DNA of 64,000 nt from assembly GCA_003290165.1 (NCBI GenBank), contig QNQO01000461.1, forward strand, positions 682,001 to 746,000, in the 5' to 3' direction. Origin of the DNA: Berberis thunbergii (Eukaryota; Streptophyta; Magnoliopsida; Ranunculales; Berberidaceae). The position numbers were made by a program, and so were the translations under genes. Positions 34,601-46,800 of the stretch are shown here, piece after piece. Positions within the stretch are counted from its first letter, which is position 1; each line of letters begins with the position of its first letter. The notes below the pieces were generated by a model. The model was not told the DNA's origin, did no database searches, and saw only the letters and a list, made by a program, of their open reading frames with translations.

Positions 34601-36640
34601 CTAAGATGTATAATCCAAAAGATAAATACCTCAGCTCGCTCTTACTTATTTCCAAAAAGAAAGCTTCCAACTTTCAGTTTCTGGTGGATAAGATTAACAC
34701 TAAGCTATCCCCCTGGAAGGCTAAGGTTTTACCTCAAGCTGGTAGAACAATAATTATTAAAGCAGTTATTCACTCAATACCTGTTTATACCATGCAAACT
34801 TTTCATCTCCCTTGTTCCGTTACCACCAAAATTGATTCCCAGGCACACAACCTTTGGTGCAATGAGACAGTAGATGGCAAGGTGAAACATCTCTATAACT
34901 GGAATCGTATCACTCTTCCGCGTCACTTGGGAGGTCTGAATATTCCTGCAACCATAAACAAGAATCTTGTTTCAAAGGCAAAGAGCATTTGGCATGCGAT
35001 TGCAATGCCCCTAAATCCTTGCACAGTGCACCTTAAGGAAATTTATTTCCACAACAAGAGCATCTTTCAGTTTTCCAAACCTCTGAGCTATGCATTTTTT
35101 GCTTGGCGAGGCAATCTCACTGCTTTTGCCAAGATGAAAAATCACATTTTCTGGCAAATTCGGTCCGACAATGAAATTAACCTGTGGAACGATTGTTGGG
35201 TCAAACCGAGTTTACTTCTAGTAGACTACACCCTACAGCCTGTCACCCCTACTTCCATGTGTGGAGTCACCCTGAAGAACAACAATTGCACTAGAACTCT
35301 GATCTCATCATGTTTTTTTTCCTCAGTCAGTGGCCAAAGACATTCTAGATATTTTCATTCGCCCTTCCTCATCCCTAGATACACTGATCTGGAAATTTGA
35401 TAAAAAAATGTCACTTCTCGATAAAAAAAACACTACCAAAGCATTCGTTCTCGAGGACCTGGAAACCTCCACATCCACTCCTACCAGACCCCAACTCCAA
35501 CAAAAAATCTCTAGAGAGATATGGAGAATTAGAGCATCGACCAACACTACTCTCCTGTTTTGGAAAGTCTCTCAAAATATGCTACCCACCATGACTAACC
35601 TACTTAGGATTCACATGCCTATTGATGATTGCTATGTCTTTTGTCAGCATTATCAATAAGACGGTGAACACCTCTTCTTTCTTTGCCTGGTAGTTCACAA
35701 ACTCTAGCTTATTTCCCTTTTCCCAATCAATTGGAGCAATGCCAATATCCCGAGTCAAACTACTTCCAACTTTTTCAATTCTTATGGGATACAGCCTCAA
35801 CTCACCCTCTTATTTGTGACAAAATGCTTCACAATTCACGGCTGCCATCCATACGATTTGGCACATACACAACCGTATCATCTTTTTGCAGCTTAAGTTT
35901 TCCATTCATCAATTCACTCAATCCATCAACCACACTTGGTCGGCATAGCAAAGACATTGGTTCCTCAATCCTCTTTCTAATAGGGAGTCTGACAATCCCA
36001 CATCCTTGTACCATATAATAGAAACAACGATCCAAGAAAATCACCCATACCATTCTATCCATCATCCCAGCCACAACCATCTATTAGGACCTCCGCCAGA
36101 AAGCTAATCATCTAGACTTCACATTATCCACCTACAACTTCTGGCAATCAGACACCACCGGCTTAATACCCTATCTATGAGCCCTCGATCTACCCCCACT
36201 TCCCTTACTCATGATATGATTATGGTTACTTATGATGCTTGCTTCTTTGCCTCCTCATAGCAGGGAGCTTTTGGGTTTTATGCGGTGGATGTCTTCGGTA
36301 GGGTACGTGCACGACTTGCTAGCACGATTCCTAGCCGAGTTTTTGATAGTACTATGACTGAATGTTTTGCTGCAGAAACCGCTTTGTTACTTGTCTAATC
36401 GCAGCAATGGCCAATTGGTTTGATTCTGGGAGATTTGGGTGTTTACACTTTATTTTGTAGACTGACATGTGGGATCGACAGACGAACCTAAGATGGATGT
36501 GGCAACCTATTGTATCTAGTATAAAGTCACTTCTTTCAAATCTTTTGGACTGGGCTTGTAAACTTATTCCTTGAGACCTTAATTGTGAAGCACACGTCTT
36601 GGCTTCTAGTATAGGAAGGCAATTATGTAACCATATTTAG
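31647..36640 (+). pseudogene. LINE ORF2 remnant: endonuclease, RT, RNase H
   Basis: The endonuclease starts at 31647 (NAKGIGSPCTFRTLKALSRQ, IIFIAETKT, later VIGDLNVISS). The RT N-terminus is at 32692-33140 (FGIGSHKTSGLDGLHAFFFQ, then a TAG where Trp is usual, LALIPKVS). After hAT element 33143-34042 it continues (TIKIDMAKTYDRVERFFLLK). The core from the 'NG.P...RGLRQGDPLSP' region up to the YADD motif is deleted: at about 34413 the frame jumps straight to YADDLMLFCRVSLAEADSI. The long frame 34417-35400 follows (LSPWKAKVLPQAGRTIIIKA, YTMQTFHLP, PRHLGGLNI). A zinc-binding segment (35530-35720) and an RNase H-like tail (about 36240-36620) end it. The missing RT core makes it inactive whatever the stops. 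Confidence 0.85.
33143..34042. mobile_element. 900-bp non-autonomous hAT element in the LINE RT
   Basis: Perfect 8-bp duplication GTTTCTAG (33135-33142, 34043-34050); ends TAGGGGTGGGCATCCC and, inverted, TAGGGGTGGGCACGTG. About 150 bases at each end are arrays of CATCCCGTCCCG-type words; the middle is AT-rich and non-coding. Removing it rejoins the LINE reading (LIPKVS|SRTTHD). Homologous to 39493-40272 on the opposite strand. Confidence 0.93.
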
Positions 36641-36672
36641 CCTTCTATATATACAATATGCTAAAAAAAATG

Positions 36673-37885
36673 GTTATTTACCTTTTGACACCCATTAGTT
36701 CTTATGTATTCCTTCTTGGTCCCCATTTGTTTTTGAAATCTAGTCAGACCACCATTTTGAGTCTTGACTGGTCTTTTACTAGCGAAAAAATCCAAAATTT
36801 TCAAAATTTTCTAATATCAAAATTGCCTTCATATTCTTCCCCAACCCTCTCATCCCTCTCATCCCTCTCCTCCTTATTTTTGATTGAATTTCCCACTACT
36901 ACCGTCCTCCTCCCTGCCCCATGGTTTAGCATCCATTCTTCCCCACCTTCCTATATCTGTCCATCCATAACAATATTGACCCCAATCTCGCCTCCCTCTC
37001 TCCTCATCTGTTTCAGCCCCCGAATCACTTTCCTCATATGACATAGCTTTAAGGGCAATGTTTTCCCTCAACAAAAACCATCAAATTAGTGTCATCCCGA
37101 AATTGCTTTGTTATCTTTTTCTTCTACTATTGTAAGTAATTATCCCTTTCATGGGGGCGTGAAGTAAATGTAAGGGAAGGAAAAGAGGGATGGTGGGGTC
37201 TTAATGGAAAATAGAGAAAAAATATCAGTTTTTTCAAAGGATGTGATGAGACTTTTTGTTTGTTTACCAATTTTCTTTGCAATAAACAAAGCAAAGTAGG
37301 TATCAAGCATATGAGAAGGGAGAGGGAGATCTGGGAGATAGTTTAGATGAGAATGCATGATAGGGTTGAAGTGGGATGCTTAGTTTTTTACTCAATTTTT
37401 AATTCAGTGGCAGGTTTAGTTTTGTTTACATATAAAAGAACTCTTGCAGATAATAAGCTATGCATGAGAAGAAATGCAATGAAGTAAGTCTCCACTTCAA
37501 TGTGTTTCACGATTTTCCTAGTTAAGAACATGATTGCATTGCAACCAAAATTTTCCTACAAAGATCATGATGGCGTCTAAAGGAAAGGAAGCTCACTCCA
37601 TGAGGTCAACCAACGTAGCTCCATGATTGATTGTCTTCAACTTCAATGATGGAGAGGGGGGGGGGGGGGGGGGGATTCAATCAAGAAGAAGGAGGAGGGC
37701 GATGAGAAGGTCGAGAAAGAAGACGAGGGGCAATTTTGAGATTAGAAAAGTTTGAATGTTTTCCGCCAGCCAAAGACTCTGACTTAATGGTCAATACTAA
37801 AAATGGGGGTCTAATTGGATTTCAAGAACTAATGATGACCAAATAAGAATACGTAAGAACTAATGGGTGCCAAAAGATAAATAAC
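36673..37885. mobile_element. 1.2-kb element with about 110-bp terminal inverted repeats
   Basis: The left end GTTATTTACCTTTTGACACC and the inverted right end GTTATTTATCTTTTGGCACC start inverted repeats alignable for about 110 bases (to about 36780 and from about 37775). Such long ends fit Mutator-like elements. A runs lie directly outside both ends (36663-36670 and 37886-37896), consistent with a 9-bp poly-A target duplication, meaning insertion in the LINE poly(A) tail. The interior shows no transposase and holds a 19-G tract. Class is inferred from the end length. Confidence 0.65.
37656..37674 (+). repeat. Homopolymer of 19 G
   Basis: Uninterrupted G run within purine-rich sequence. Could form a G-quadruplex; it may also mark a place where read length is unreliable. 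Confidence 0.95.
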
Positions 37886-38086
37886 AAAAAAAAAAAACTG
37901 CCTAATCTAAATGAAACTCGTAAATCTCGTGAAACACAGGTGAATTTTTCTAGATAGCCAGGTCGGCAAGCTAGGCCCACGCTAATCCTGGCCCAACACT
38001 ATTCATCATTCTCGAGAAGCGCATCTCTGAAATGATGGATGGTATTGAGCCGAGCCTGACGCACCAGGCTTGATTCTTTAGAAAAA

Positions 38087-38201
38087 GGGAAATTTTAATT
38101 GGCGAGAAAACGGGCGAGGGAGGGGGGTGACACACATCTCAAGAGGGATGGAAGGTTCCACCCCCCTCCATCGCCCGTTTCCTCGCCAATTAGACAAGCC
38201 C
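38087..38201. mobile_element. 115-bp hairpin MITE with 9-bp target duplication
   Basis: Perfect 9-bp duplication TTAGAAAAA (38078-38086 and 38202-38210). The left end GGG...TTAATTGGCGAG and the inverted right end GGGCTTGTCTAATTGGCGAG lead into arms with AAACGGGCGA, forming a hairpin over nearly the full length. Same target length and similar CGAGGG-rich arms as 22461-22660, so probably the same Mutator-type superfamily. Confidence 0.82.
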
Positions 38202-38250
38202 TTAGAAAAATTCAACGCAGGTACATAAACAACCCCCCTTTTTTTGGATC

Positions 38251-38485
38251 GAGGGGGGCTTCTGCGCACAGTGGGCTGGATGGGCTCCTGCGCAGGTGTC
38301 TCAGCCGTTGGATCAGAATCCAACGGCTCATATCATATAAGAGGAGAGAGGTTTTAGGCGAGAATTTTTTTTAAAATAAAATATGGATTTCAAATCTATA
38401 TAATTTAAGCTGATAGATTCTGATTCAACGGCTGGGACACCTGTGCAAGAGCCCATCCAACCCACTCTGCGCAGGAGCCCCCCTC
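38251..38485. repeat. Foldback repeat with 70-bp arms
   Basis: Arms 38251-38320 and 38416-38485 are inverted copies (GAGGGGGGCTTCTGCGCA against the inverted GAGGGGGGCTCCTGCGCA, through CAGCCGTTG and ATCAGAATC) with about 95 bases between. No target duplication was found, so mobility is not proved. It starts 50 bases after the preceding MITE. Confidence 0.75.
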
Positions 38486-39492
38486 AATTCCCTTTTCTCT
38501 CGTTTCCTTCAATAGTTGATGAGACATACTCCTCAATGATTAGGAACCTCCTCGAGATTCATCCATAACAGCATCAATGGTCAGGGAGCATCCCTACAAA
38601 TGTGCACTTATTAAAGGAAAAAAAAATTTATATCTTACAAATGGATGGTACTTGTTCTTGGGAACTTATATTAGTCCCACTTTTGGGCCCACACCAAGAG
38701 TACTCTTGTCTTTACAACCAAACACACATTCATACACAACGGCATCATCTTCTCTCTTCCGTTCCAATGATCTCCCTCCATCATATTGCTTCAGTTATTT
38801 TTTTGTGGTGGGGCCATCTATCATGAAAAGTCAATTTGATAAGGTAAGAAAATCGGGCGGATCCAAATATAGATATGAAAACAAATGGTCAGAATTGTTT
38901 TGGGCCTACAAGAGAGAATTATAGTGTTTGTCGGTTGGATTCTCACCAAAACAGTTCTGTGTACCCTATTCTCTTAAACCAGTAAATTCTAGGGGGCGAG
39001 GGAACGCGCGAAGGAGAGGGACCACCCATCCCCTTCGAGATGAGCGATAGATGGGTCTAAACACTGCCACGTGTACGCGGTATTATATCTCTTGGCGGTT
39101 CGTCCGATAAATTCAGTATATTTTTCTTTCTTTTACCTTATTGAATAAAAAATAAAGATAAATTTTTAAAAAGAAAAAGGATAAATTGGTGAAAATCTTA
39201 ATAACTGGCATGGGATTTGATTTGGACGTAGCTTTTTCAAACTCTACATCCTGCCAGCTGCTCATTTAGACCCCACTATTTAACTCAATAATTCAACAAA
39301 AATCAATAAAAAGAAAATTAAATTAAAAAAAACAAAACATGAACACTAATCTTCATTATATTTGTTTATCTATAACTCCATTGTTCAATCACTTTATTTT
39401 ATTTTGTTTATCCACAAGTAATTGTGAATTTGTGATATTGTTCATTTCCAAATTAGTTACCAAATTACACCTACAAGCACCATGGTTTAGAT
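38486..39492. other. Non-coding stretch with one MITE-like end
   Basis: No gene recognised; the 115-residue frame at 38577-38924 has no family features. At about 38989 the sequence ATTCTAGGGGGCGAGGGAA begins a segment of about 80 bases that reappears inverted at 49872-49925. The rest is AT-rich. Confidence 0.4.
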
Positions 39493-40272
39493 TAGGGGTG
39501 GGCACAAAATAGGATGGGACGAGATAGATCCATTCCTATCTCATTCCGTTCATATGGGATCGAAATGGGACGGGATGAGATAAATCTCATCCCGACCTCG
39601 TCCCATCCCAAATGGGTTCGGGACGGGATCAGCGTGTTTCAAATTGACCATGCAATTTTAATAATTAAAATAGATCTTCAGCAAAATACATGTTCGCACA
39701 TAACCATGCTGAAAATGAAATAATAAATCAAAATGTAATCAACTAAACATAATGTAACTTATGCTATAATAAGCACATGAAACTGTCATTGAAATCTCTC
39801 ACAGAGTTTAATTTTCATGCATATCTATCATTACAAATGAGATGATACTATGAACCCATTAAATTGTGTTATAGGTTGAGTATCCAAAGTTTTTAATGAA
39901 ATCGAATATATCCTAGTTAAATACAATTAAACAAATTGATTTTCAAATATGAGTTGATAGCTTAACGACATTGAGAATTTTAGATACTAAAATGTTATAT
40001 GCATTTGAGAATTTGTATGAGCATTCAAATATTGCAATCCTAAAATAATAAATATTAATAATAAATATTAATAATAAATATTAAAAAATTAGTTTGGGAT
40101 GATACGAGATTGGCGAGATTGAAAATCTTCATCCCATTCTAGATTGGGACGGGACGGGACGGGATGAGATCGAGATTGAATTATTTAATTCCATTAAAAT
40201 TCGAAAAAATTGAGACGAAACGAAATAAAATCAGGACAAAAATGAAATCGCAAGATGAAATGCCCACCCGTA
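39493..40272. mobile_element. 780-bp non-autonomous hAT element upstream of SPL
   Basis: The left end TAGGGGTGGGCACAAAAT and inverted right end TACGGGTGGGCATTTCAT are flanked by an 8-bp duplication with one mismatch (GTTTAGAT 39485-39492, ATTTAGAT 40273-40280). On the opposite strand it matches 33143-34042 along its length, including the GGGATGAAGATTTTCAATC block and an AATATTTATTATT tract, but many CCCG words have become TTTT/CTTG-like by C-to-T changes. It ends about 450 bases before the SPL TATA box. Confidence 0.9.
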
Positions 40273-40560
40273 ATTTAGATGAGATAAGGGTAATTGGAGA
40301 CATACTCCCTTTATAAGATTTTACATACACTTGCTTACTAATTTTGATTTTATTTATTTATTTATTTTTTTCAGAGAAAAATAAAGACAATGTTGAGTGT
40401 TAGCGAAGTTGATGGTGTTGAGGAGCGGAGAGGGTGAGGGAGACTCGCTCGTCCTTCCCATCCAAAAAGCCCAAAAGTAAGTAAAATGCATGCATGCTGT
40501 CTTGGCTTACTTTCTCTTCGCTGCCCTCTCCAGTCTTGTCACTTCTCTTTTCTGTAAAAT

Positions 40561-40593
<33 letters not shown>

Positions 40594-40627
40594 CTAACTG
40601 CACTAGTTCAATCAAATTATTTCTACC

Positions 40628-40669
40628 CACGTGTCCACGCCCCCACCTCCTTTCACCCCGCGGCACGTG
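40628..40669 (+). promoter_or_regulatory. Two G-box (CACGTG) motifs in SPL promoter
   Basis: CACGTG occurs at 40628-40633 and 40664-40669, 50-100 bases upstream of the TATA box. G-boxes bind bHLH (PIF-type) and bZIP factors; use here is inferred from position only. Confidence 0.5.
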
Positions 40670-40720
40670 CATGGTCAGTTCCCTACAGCTACTAGTACAC
40701 TTCCCATTGGAGTTCATCTC

Positions 40721-40730
40721 CTATAAAAGA
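40721..40730 (+). promoter_or_regulatory. SPL TATA box
   Basis: CTATAAAAGA lies about 135 bases before the start codon, leaving a 5' UTR of roughly 100 bases. It is the best TATA match in the upstream region. Confidence 0.6.
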
Positions 40731-40856
40731 AAATCCATTGGTGCTTAACCCAGAAAGGGAGGGACCCAATCTCTGCTCTCTGTTTTTATTTCCCAACTTT
40801 TCTTAAGTAGTAAGGAAGGAAGACAACCCCAGAGAGTTTCAAGTTTGTTAGATGTC

Positions 40857-43800
40857 ATGGAGAATGGAGGACAAAACAGTAATAATAATAATAATGGGAA
40901 TTACTCATGGGGTTATCGGGAAGTTGGTGGAAGATCATCATCTTTTGATTGGGTAGTAGGCAACAACAACAACAATAACAATCATTCTTTGATGTTCGAC
41001 ACTCATCATCAACATTACCATCAACAACAGGACCAGCAGCAGCAGCAGAGTTTATACTATGGAGGGGGAGGGGGAGAAGATAGGTCGCACGTTCATCTGG
41101 ACCCTCACCTCACGTGCTTGAAACTAGGGAAGAGACACTACTTTGAAGACAGTACTACCGGTAATGGTAGTAGTGGCGTTGGTGGAGGAATTGGTGATGT
41201 TTTGGGGTTACGGGAGAGACACGTATCTGGGTTTCCTTTGTTGGGAGGAGGAGGGTTCAAGAGGGGGAAGTCGTACGATGGTGGACCTCCTGCTGCTTCT
41301 TCTTCTTCTTCGTCGTCGTTGATGGGTGTTGTGCCTAGGTGTCAAGTGGAAGGGTGCCATGTGGTGCTGTTGGATGCAAAAGATTATCATCGAAGACACA
41401 AAGTGTGTGAGATGCACTCCAAGGCACCCAAGGTGGTGGTTCTTGGGACTGAACAGAGGTTTTGTCAACAGTGTAGCAGGTGCCTACAGCCTACCTACAT
41501 TAATTACTTCCAACTTTTTTACTTTATTATTTCTCTACCTACACTGCTTCTAATTCTCATGATTGTTTCATTTTGTTTTCTTCAAGGTTTCATGTTATCT
41601 TGGAGTTCGATGACGCCAAGAGGAGTTGCAGGAGAAGATTGGCTGGGCACAACGAGAGGAGGAGGAAGAGCTCTAATGATTCTATTTCCAGCAGGAACCT
41701 TTCCCAAGGTAAAATTTTCTCATTTTTTCTTCATTTCAATTGCCACTAGAAACATGTTCAATATGATGATCAACTTTGAAAGGTAGATGAGAGCTTTTAA
41801 CACAACCAATTCTTGGATTGCTGAAAATTATATCACAAATTGAGACCTGCTTTCACCACGACCGCTTATTTTATTTTACACTCTAATTGTGATTGCATAA
41901 ATAATGAAGGGAAAAAGTCCCTGATGAACATGTACTTTGGTGAAAATTAATTTTCATTGCAGAAACATACATGTTATCATGTTTCTTTCAGTAGTTGGTC
42001 TAAAAGTTACTGTTTTATGAAAGAAAGAAAAGAACAATTTAGATTTGTGTGCTATCATGTAAATTATCAGTCTTAAAATTTTGTCCAATTTTGGGCAATA
42101 TAATCTAATAAGGTGCTGTACAATCCATTTTTTGTACAAACAATTCAGGCTGTACCTTTAATTTTGTTAACCTCGGCGGCATCCGTAATTAATACTCATT
42201 TTCAATTTAATTAGGACAATTACCACTTTAATTCGTGGTAGTCATTGTTATTTGCTTGTTTTTCTCATCTTTTTTTTTTTTATAGTTTGGTTGGAATCGC
42301 TGCCAATACTCCCTCGCTTTTTGGCTTGGGAACTTGTCTGATCTCTGATCAATTAGGAGTACTGCCCAGGATTTCTAATGCGAGTTGGTTAGCAGATAGA
42401 AAAAGTGAACTTGAGTCACAGAGCTATTTGAACTTCAGGAAACTTGAAAGGAACAAGCACCTACACCGTCAACAATCCAAAGAAAAATGGTGTTTCGTCT
42501 ATGGATAATATTTTTAGGAAAGCAAGTCTTGTTACTGAGGTTTCTGTCACATGGGTGTTCACAAAGTTTATATTCCAACCCCTTAGAGCATCTCCAATGG
42601 ATCATTTAAAATAGCCAAAAGGGTCTCATGTAAGAAATTGCATGTTCCAATGGATACCCTAAACCATTCCTCATTTTAACTTCACATTTAACTTGTCCCT
42701 AAATTTATGGGCAACCAACCATCCCCTAAAATTTGAAATATCATTAAAATATTTCAAATTTAAAATAAAAAAAATCAAAACAAAAGGAATATGGGGATGA
42801 AAAAGTGGACGATATATTTAAATAACGATGAAAAAGTTAAAATAGGGGATGTGATTGGAGTGATAAAGAAATTGGATACCCCTAAATTTAGCTTTTGGTT
42901 AAAATGGGGGATGGTTGATTCCCCATTTTAACTTTTACCACGGGAGATGCTCTTAGCAAAAACTAAGACATTGCCATTCTTTATGCCATTCAACTCGTCA
43001 AATGGTTATGCATGATGATCTAGGCTGGAATCACACACCATGTACATCCTTTACCTTAGTAGATGAGTGAAGTATAACCCAACACATGGACGGTTGTCAT
43101 GTCCATATATGATCATAATCTACTCGATGATTAAAACTCCTTCGATCTTCTAAACCAAGATGTAATGGAGGAATGGCCTTGACGACAATTTTTTTTAATC
43201 CCTTAACCTTCCTATCCCAGATGAGGCCTGCAAGTTCGAACCCTGGACCTGTGTTTATATCTGCCAAAGGTCTACTATTGAGCTAGGACCCCATTGGCGA
43301 CATATTCATATCCCTAGGTTTGATGACATATTCGTATCCTTAAGCATGAAATTAGTGGATCCAAAGTTTGTTCAGAGTTTAATAGTGTGGAGATTCCTGT
43401 TAGGCAACATATATACACGTGTGTGTACATATATAAAAGTTTGAAAACTCATTTATTTATTAGTACTAAAATAGCCTTGAAAGACAAATGCCATAATTCA
43501 TATAAAAAAATTCAAGCCCAAATGATTTTTTATTGGTCTGACATGCTAAAATGAATCATAAGAAATTTTAAACCAATTCAAAGCCCAAAATATCCCGGAC
43601 GGGGAATTAACGGAGCGGGAATCTGCCATCCTTTAGATGCCTCAACGGATAAATGGAGTAGGGCGGGGATCCGTCATCCATGGTGTCAAAAATTAAACGG
43701 TTAAACGGGGCAGATGCGAGGATCCACCATCTCTGTCGGGGTGGGGACGAATTTGGCAAAGTCTGCCTTGTTGCCATCCCTACGTATGTCATTGTCTTGT

Positions 43801-46800
43801 TTTAAAAACTTTGATATCTAATTTCCTTCCATTTTTCTCATGTCCAAACCAACATCAAAACCCGACTTGCTTGATTGATTTATTAAGATAATACTCATTT
43901 TCAATTCTAGATCATCAAATGATAATTGTGTTTCAATACCAGCTACCATCAAAATGTATCGTGTATTATAAGATACATGCATTAAATTATATAGTATATA
44001 TTTAGCTATATAAAAACATACAAAAGACTTATTCAAGAGGTCCTACAAAATAGTTTGATATATGATTGAGTAAATATATACAAGTAAGCTACTGTTTACC
44101 ATCTATCCATATTCACGTCACTTTTTCAAGGATGATATATTCGTGCATCCTACTTGTGTCAGTGTATCGTAAGGTACATACTGATGTGTCTTGGACATGT
44201 TTGAGTATCCAATCTTGACCCGATTCATCACATTATGATATTATCGATGGAGTGATGGGGTTGAACCCATTCTCGAATGGCACACATGAAACACGAGTGT
44301 ATCATAAGATACAAATACATATGGTATGAGGTAGACTCAACCCTACGTTAGGAAACAATGATATGCCATGAAATGATTTAACAAAGAAGAGGGGGTTCAT
44401 AATAAGAAAATTACCCACCCAAAAAAAAGTTGATGGTTGCATCATGATATCCAAAAAAACCTACTTTGGGATATCACATTTTATCATCTATGCCTACTGC
44501 TCATTATCCTTGATGAGGAAATCCCTGAACCGAACAGTCTCATCCAAACTTGTTACACTACCCGTCATACTTCTAAAATTAGTGGTCATGGAGGAAAGGA
44601 CCTCAATTTGAGAGGAAATCCCCCACAGATACAAATATTATCTTCATAACCTACCATGGGTTGCAAACAGTATAGATAATTATTGGTCATGGAAGAAAAT
44701 ACCTCATAATCTGAGAGAAATTTCCCACAGATACAAAGAACTCAAACCCAAACAATTATCTTCATAACCTACCATGGGTTGAGAAGCAGTATAGATAATT
44801 GTTGAAGTTAGTCATAATCTTTTTCGCATATTTCACATTCGTTTTTCTAAACTAGTCAGACGATTATCAACTCCACAATACTAACTCTGACGAGCTCGTT
44901 GCATGGGCTAAACTGCAAGCGAATAATACCTTGCATTTTGAGGAAGAAAAGGTGGTGTGCGGGAAAGGACCTTGCATCTCCAATGAGTCCACGTTGACTC
45001 TTTCCAAATGTTACTTATAGGGTGTATCCCACCTCAAATTCTCATAAAAGTCCATGTTGACTCTTTCCAAATGATAGTTATCTGGTGTATCCCACCTCAA
45101 CTCCTCATAGAACTTGCACAAAGCAAATATTGTATGGAGGTACAATCCCATAATCTGACAATATCCAGTACAATCTCGGATATCATAATCTGCTCAATGC
45201 TTAAAACTCATTCGATCTTCTAAACCAAGATGTATGGAGGGATGGCCTCAACGACATTTATTTTATTTTATTTTAATCCCTTAACCTTCCTATCTCAGAT
45301 GAGGCTTGGAGGTTCGAACCTGGACCTGTGTTTCCATTTTCCAAAGGTCTACTGTTGAGCTGGTACCCCATTAGCGACATTCATATCCTTTGGTTCGACA
45401 TCATATTCGTATCCTTGAGCATGAAATTAGTGGATCCAAAGCTTGTACAGAGTTTAAGAGTAGAGATTCCTGTACAGCGTTTGAAAGACATCCTCACAAT
45501 CTGAGAGGAAATCTCCTGCAGATGCAAAGAACTCGAACCCAAACAATTATCTTCATAACCTACCATAAGTTGACAAACAATATAGATAATTGTTGAAGGT
45601 AGTCATAATCTTCTTCCATTTGCTCAAGAGTTTGACCCTGTGCAAATGGGATTGATTCACTAACTTAACAACATCTTGCCTTGATACTTGTCAGACAAAA
45701 TTATTGGGATTTTCTTATTCTACCAGCTGGCCTCGAAGATATTTTGCTTCTAAGAGTTTGTAGCAGTGTTCTAAAAAGCGCAAGGCGGTGGGCGAGCGGC
45801 GAGCAGGTGTCTAGCGCCCAGGGGCCTAGGCGGCGCCTAGGTTTTGTATTAGAAGTTTAATGATTTACAAAAATTAAGCATAATACCTTATCAATTACGT
45901 CCAATTTAATAGCCAAGATACATATGCAAAATTTATAAATATGAAAAATTAACAATCATGAACACAATTTATTAAAACTCAAAAGACTGAAGTTGGTCAT
46001 GAATGGGTACTTTATACAAAGTTGAATTTGTGGACAAATATCCAAATCTACTCTTTTATTTTTCTTCAAATTGCATGAATGACCTTAGTCATGTTTGATA
46101 AAATCTACATTACTAAAATTTGTACCGGCAGATTATTTGAGAATTCCATTAAGTGGTCATCTATTGCTACATTAAAACATATACTAAATAAAAAACAATT
46201 AAATTGTTTCTTTCTAAAAAAAGGGGAAAGAAAATTAAAATAAGAACACAATCAACCTTATTAAAAAAAACCTGCCCAAACCCCGCCTAGACCGCCCAGA
46301 ATCTGTCTAGGCGCCTACTCGGTTTTTCACCCCGTCTAGCCATTATTCTGGGCGTTTCTCTAACGCCTAGCACCTAGGCCGTTTTTTAGAACACTGGTTT
46401 GTAGGTTCCATTCACATATTTCACATTCATTTTTTTCTAAACTAGTCGGACAAATATCAACACTATACCAACTCTGAAGAGCCCTTTGCATGGGCTAAAC
46501 TACTGGTGAATAATACCCTGCATCTTGAGGAGGAAAAGGTGGTGTGCAGAAAGGACCTTGCATCTCCAATCAGCCCACGTTGACTCTTTCCAAATGTTAG
46601 TTATATGGTGTATCCAACCTCAACTTCTCATAGAACTTGAACAAAGCAAATTGATGTAGCTTAAAAATAGACCATTGTTAATATGCCACTTGAACTCAAA
46701 GCTTCCATGTGTCAATCGTCACAACTAAGCTACTAAGCACATCACCAAGTATACTGATGCTAGCCTTGCTATTAGACAATGCAAGAGCTTAACCATCAAC

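Larger units (their letters stand above)
28290..36670 (+). mobile_element. L1-like LINE, 5'-truncated, interrupted twice
   Basis: Non-LTR retrotransposon with plant L1 order: ORF1 zinc-knuckle protein, then endonuclease, reverse transcriptase, zinc-binding segment and RNase H. The 5' end lies inside ORF1. hAT elements split it at 28988-30115 (ORF1) and 33143-34042 (RT). The right end is taken at the A run at 36663-36670, a possible poly(A) tail; no target duplication was found. It carries many stops and is inactive. Confidence 0.85.

Noticed and set aside
34417..35400. 327-residue frame as an independent gene
   Set aside because: It is the C-terminal reverse-transcriptase part of the LINE, starting at YADD after a deletion.
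38577..38924. 115-residue frame
   Set aside because: No recognisable motif, no splice or promoter support, surrounded by repeats.
41208..41468. Minus-strand frame opposite SPL exon 1
   Set aside because: Shadow of the SBP-domain exon, which has all zinc ligands on the plus strand.
43124..43405. SINE with box B
   Set aside because: The GTTCGAACC word is present, but no box A at the right spacing, no A tail and no flanking duplication were found.
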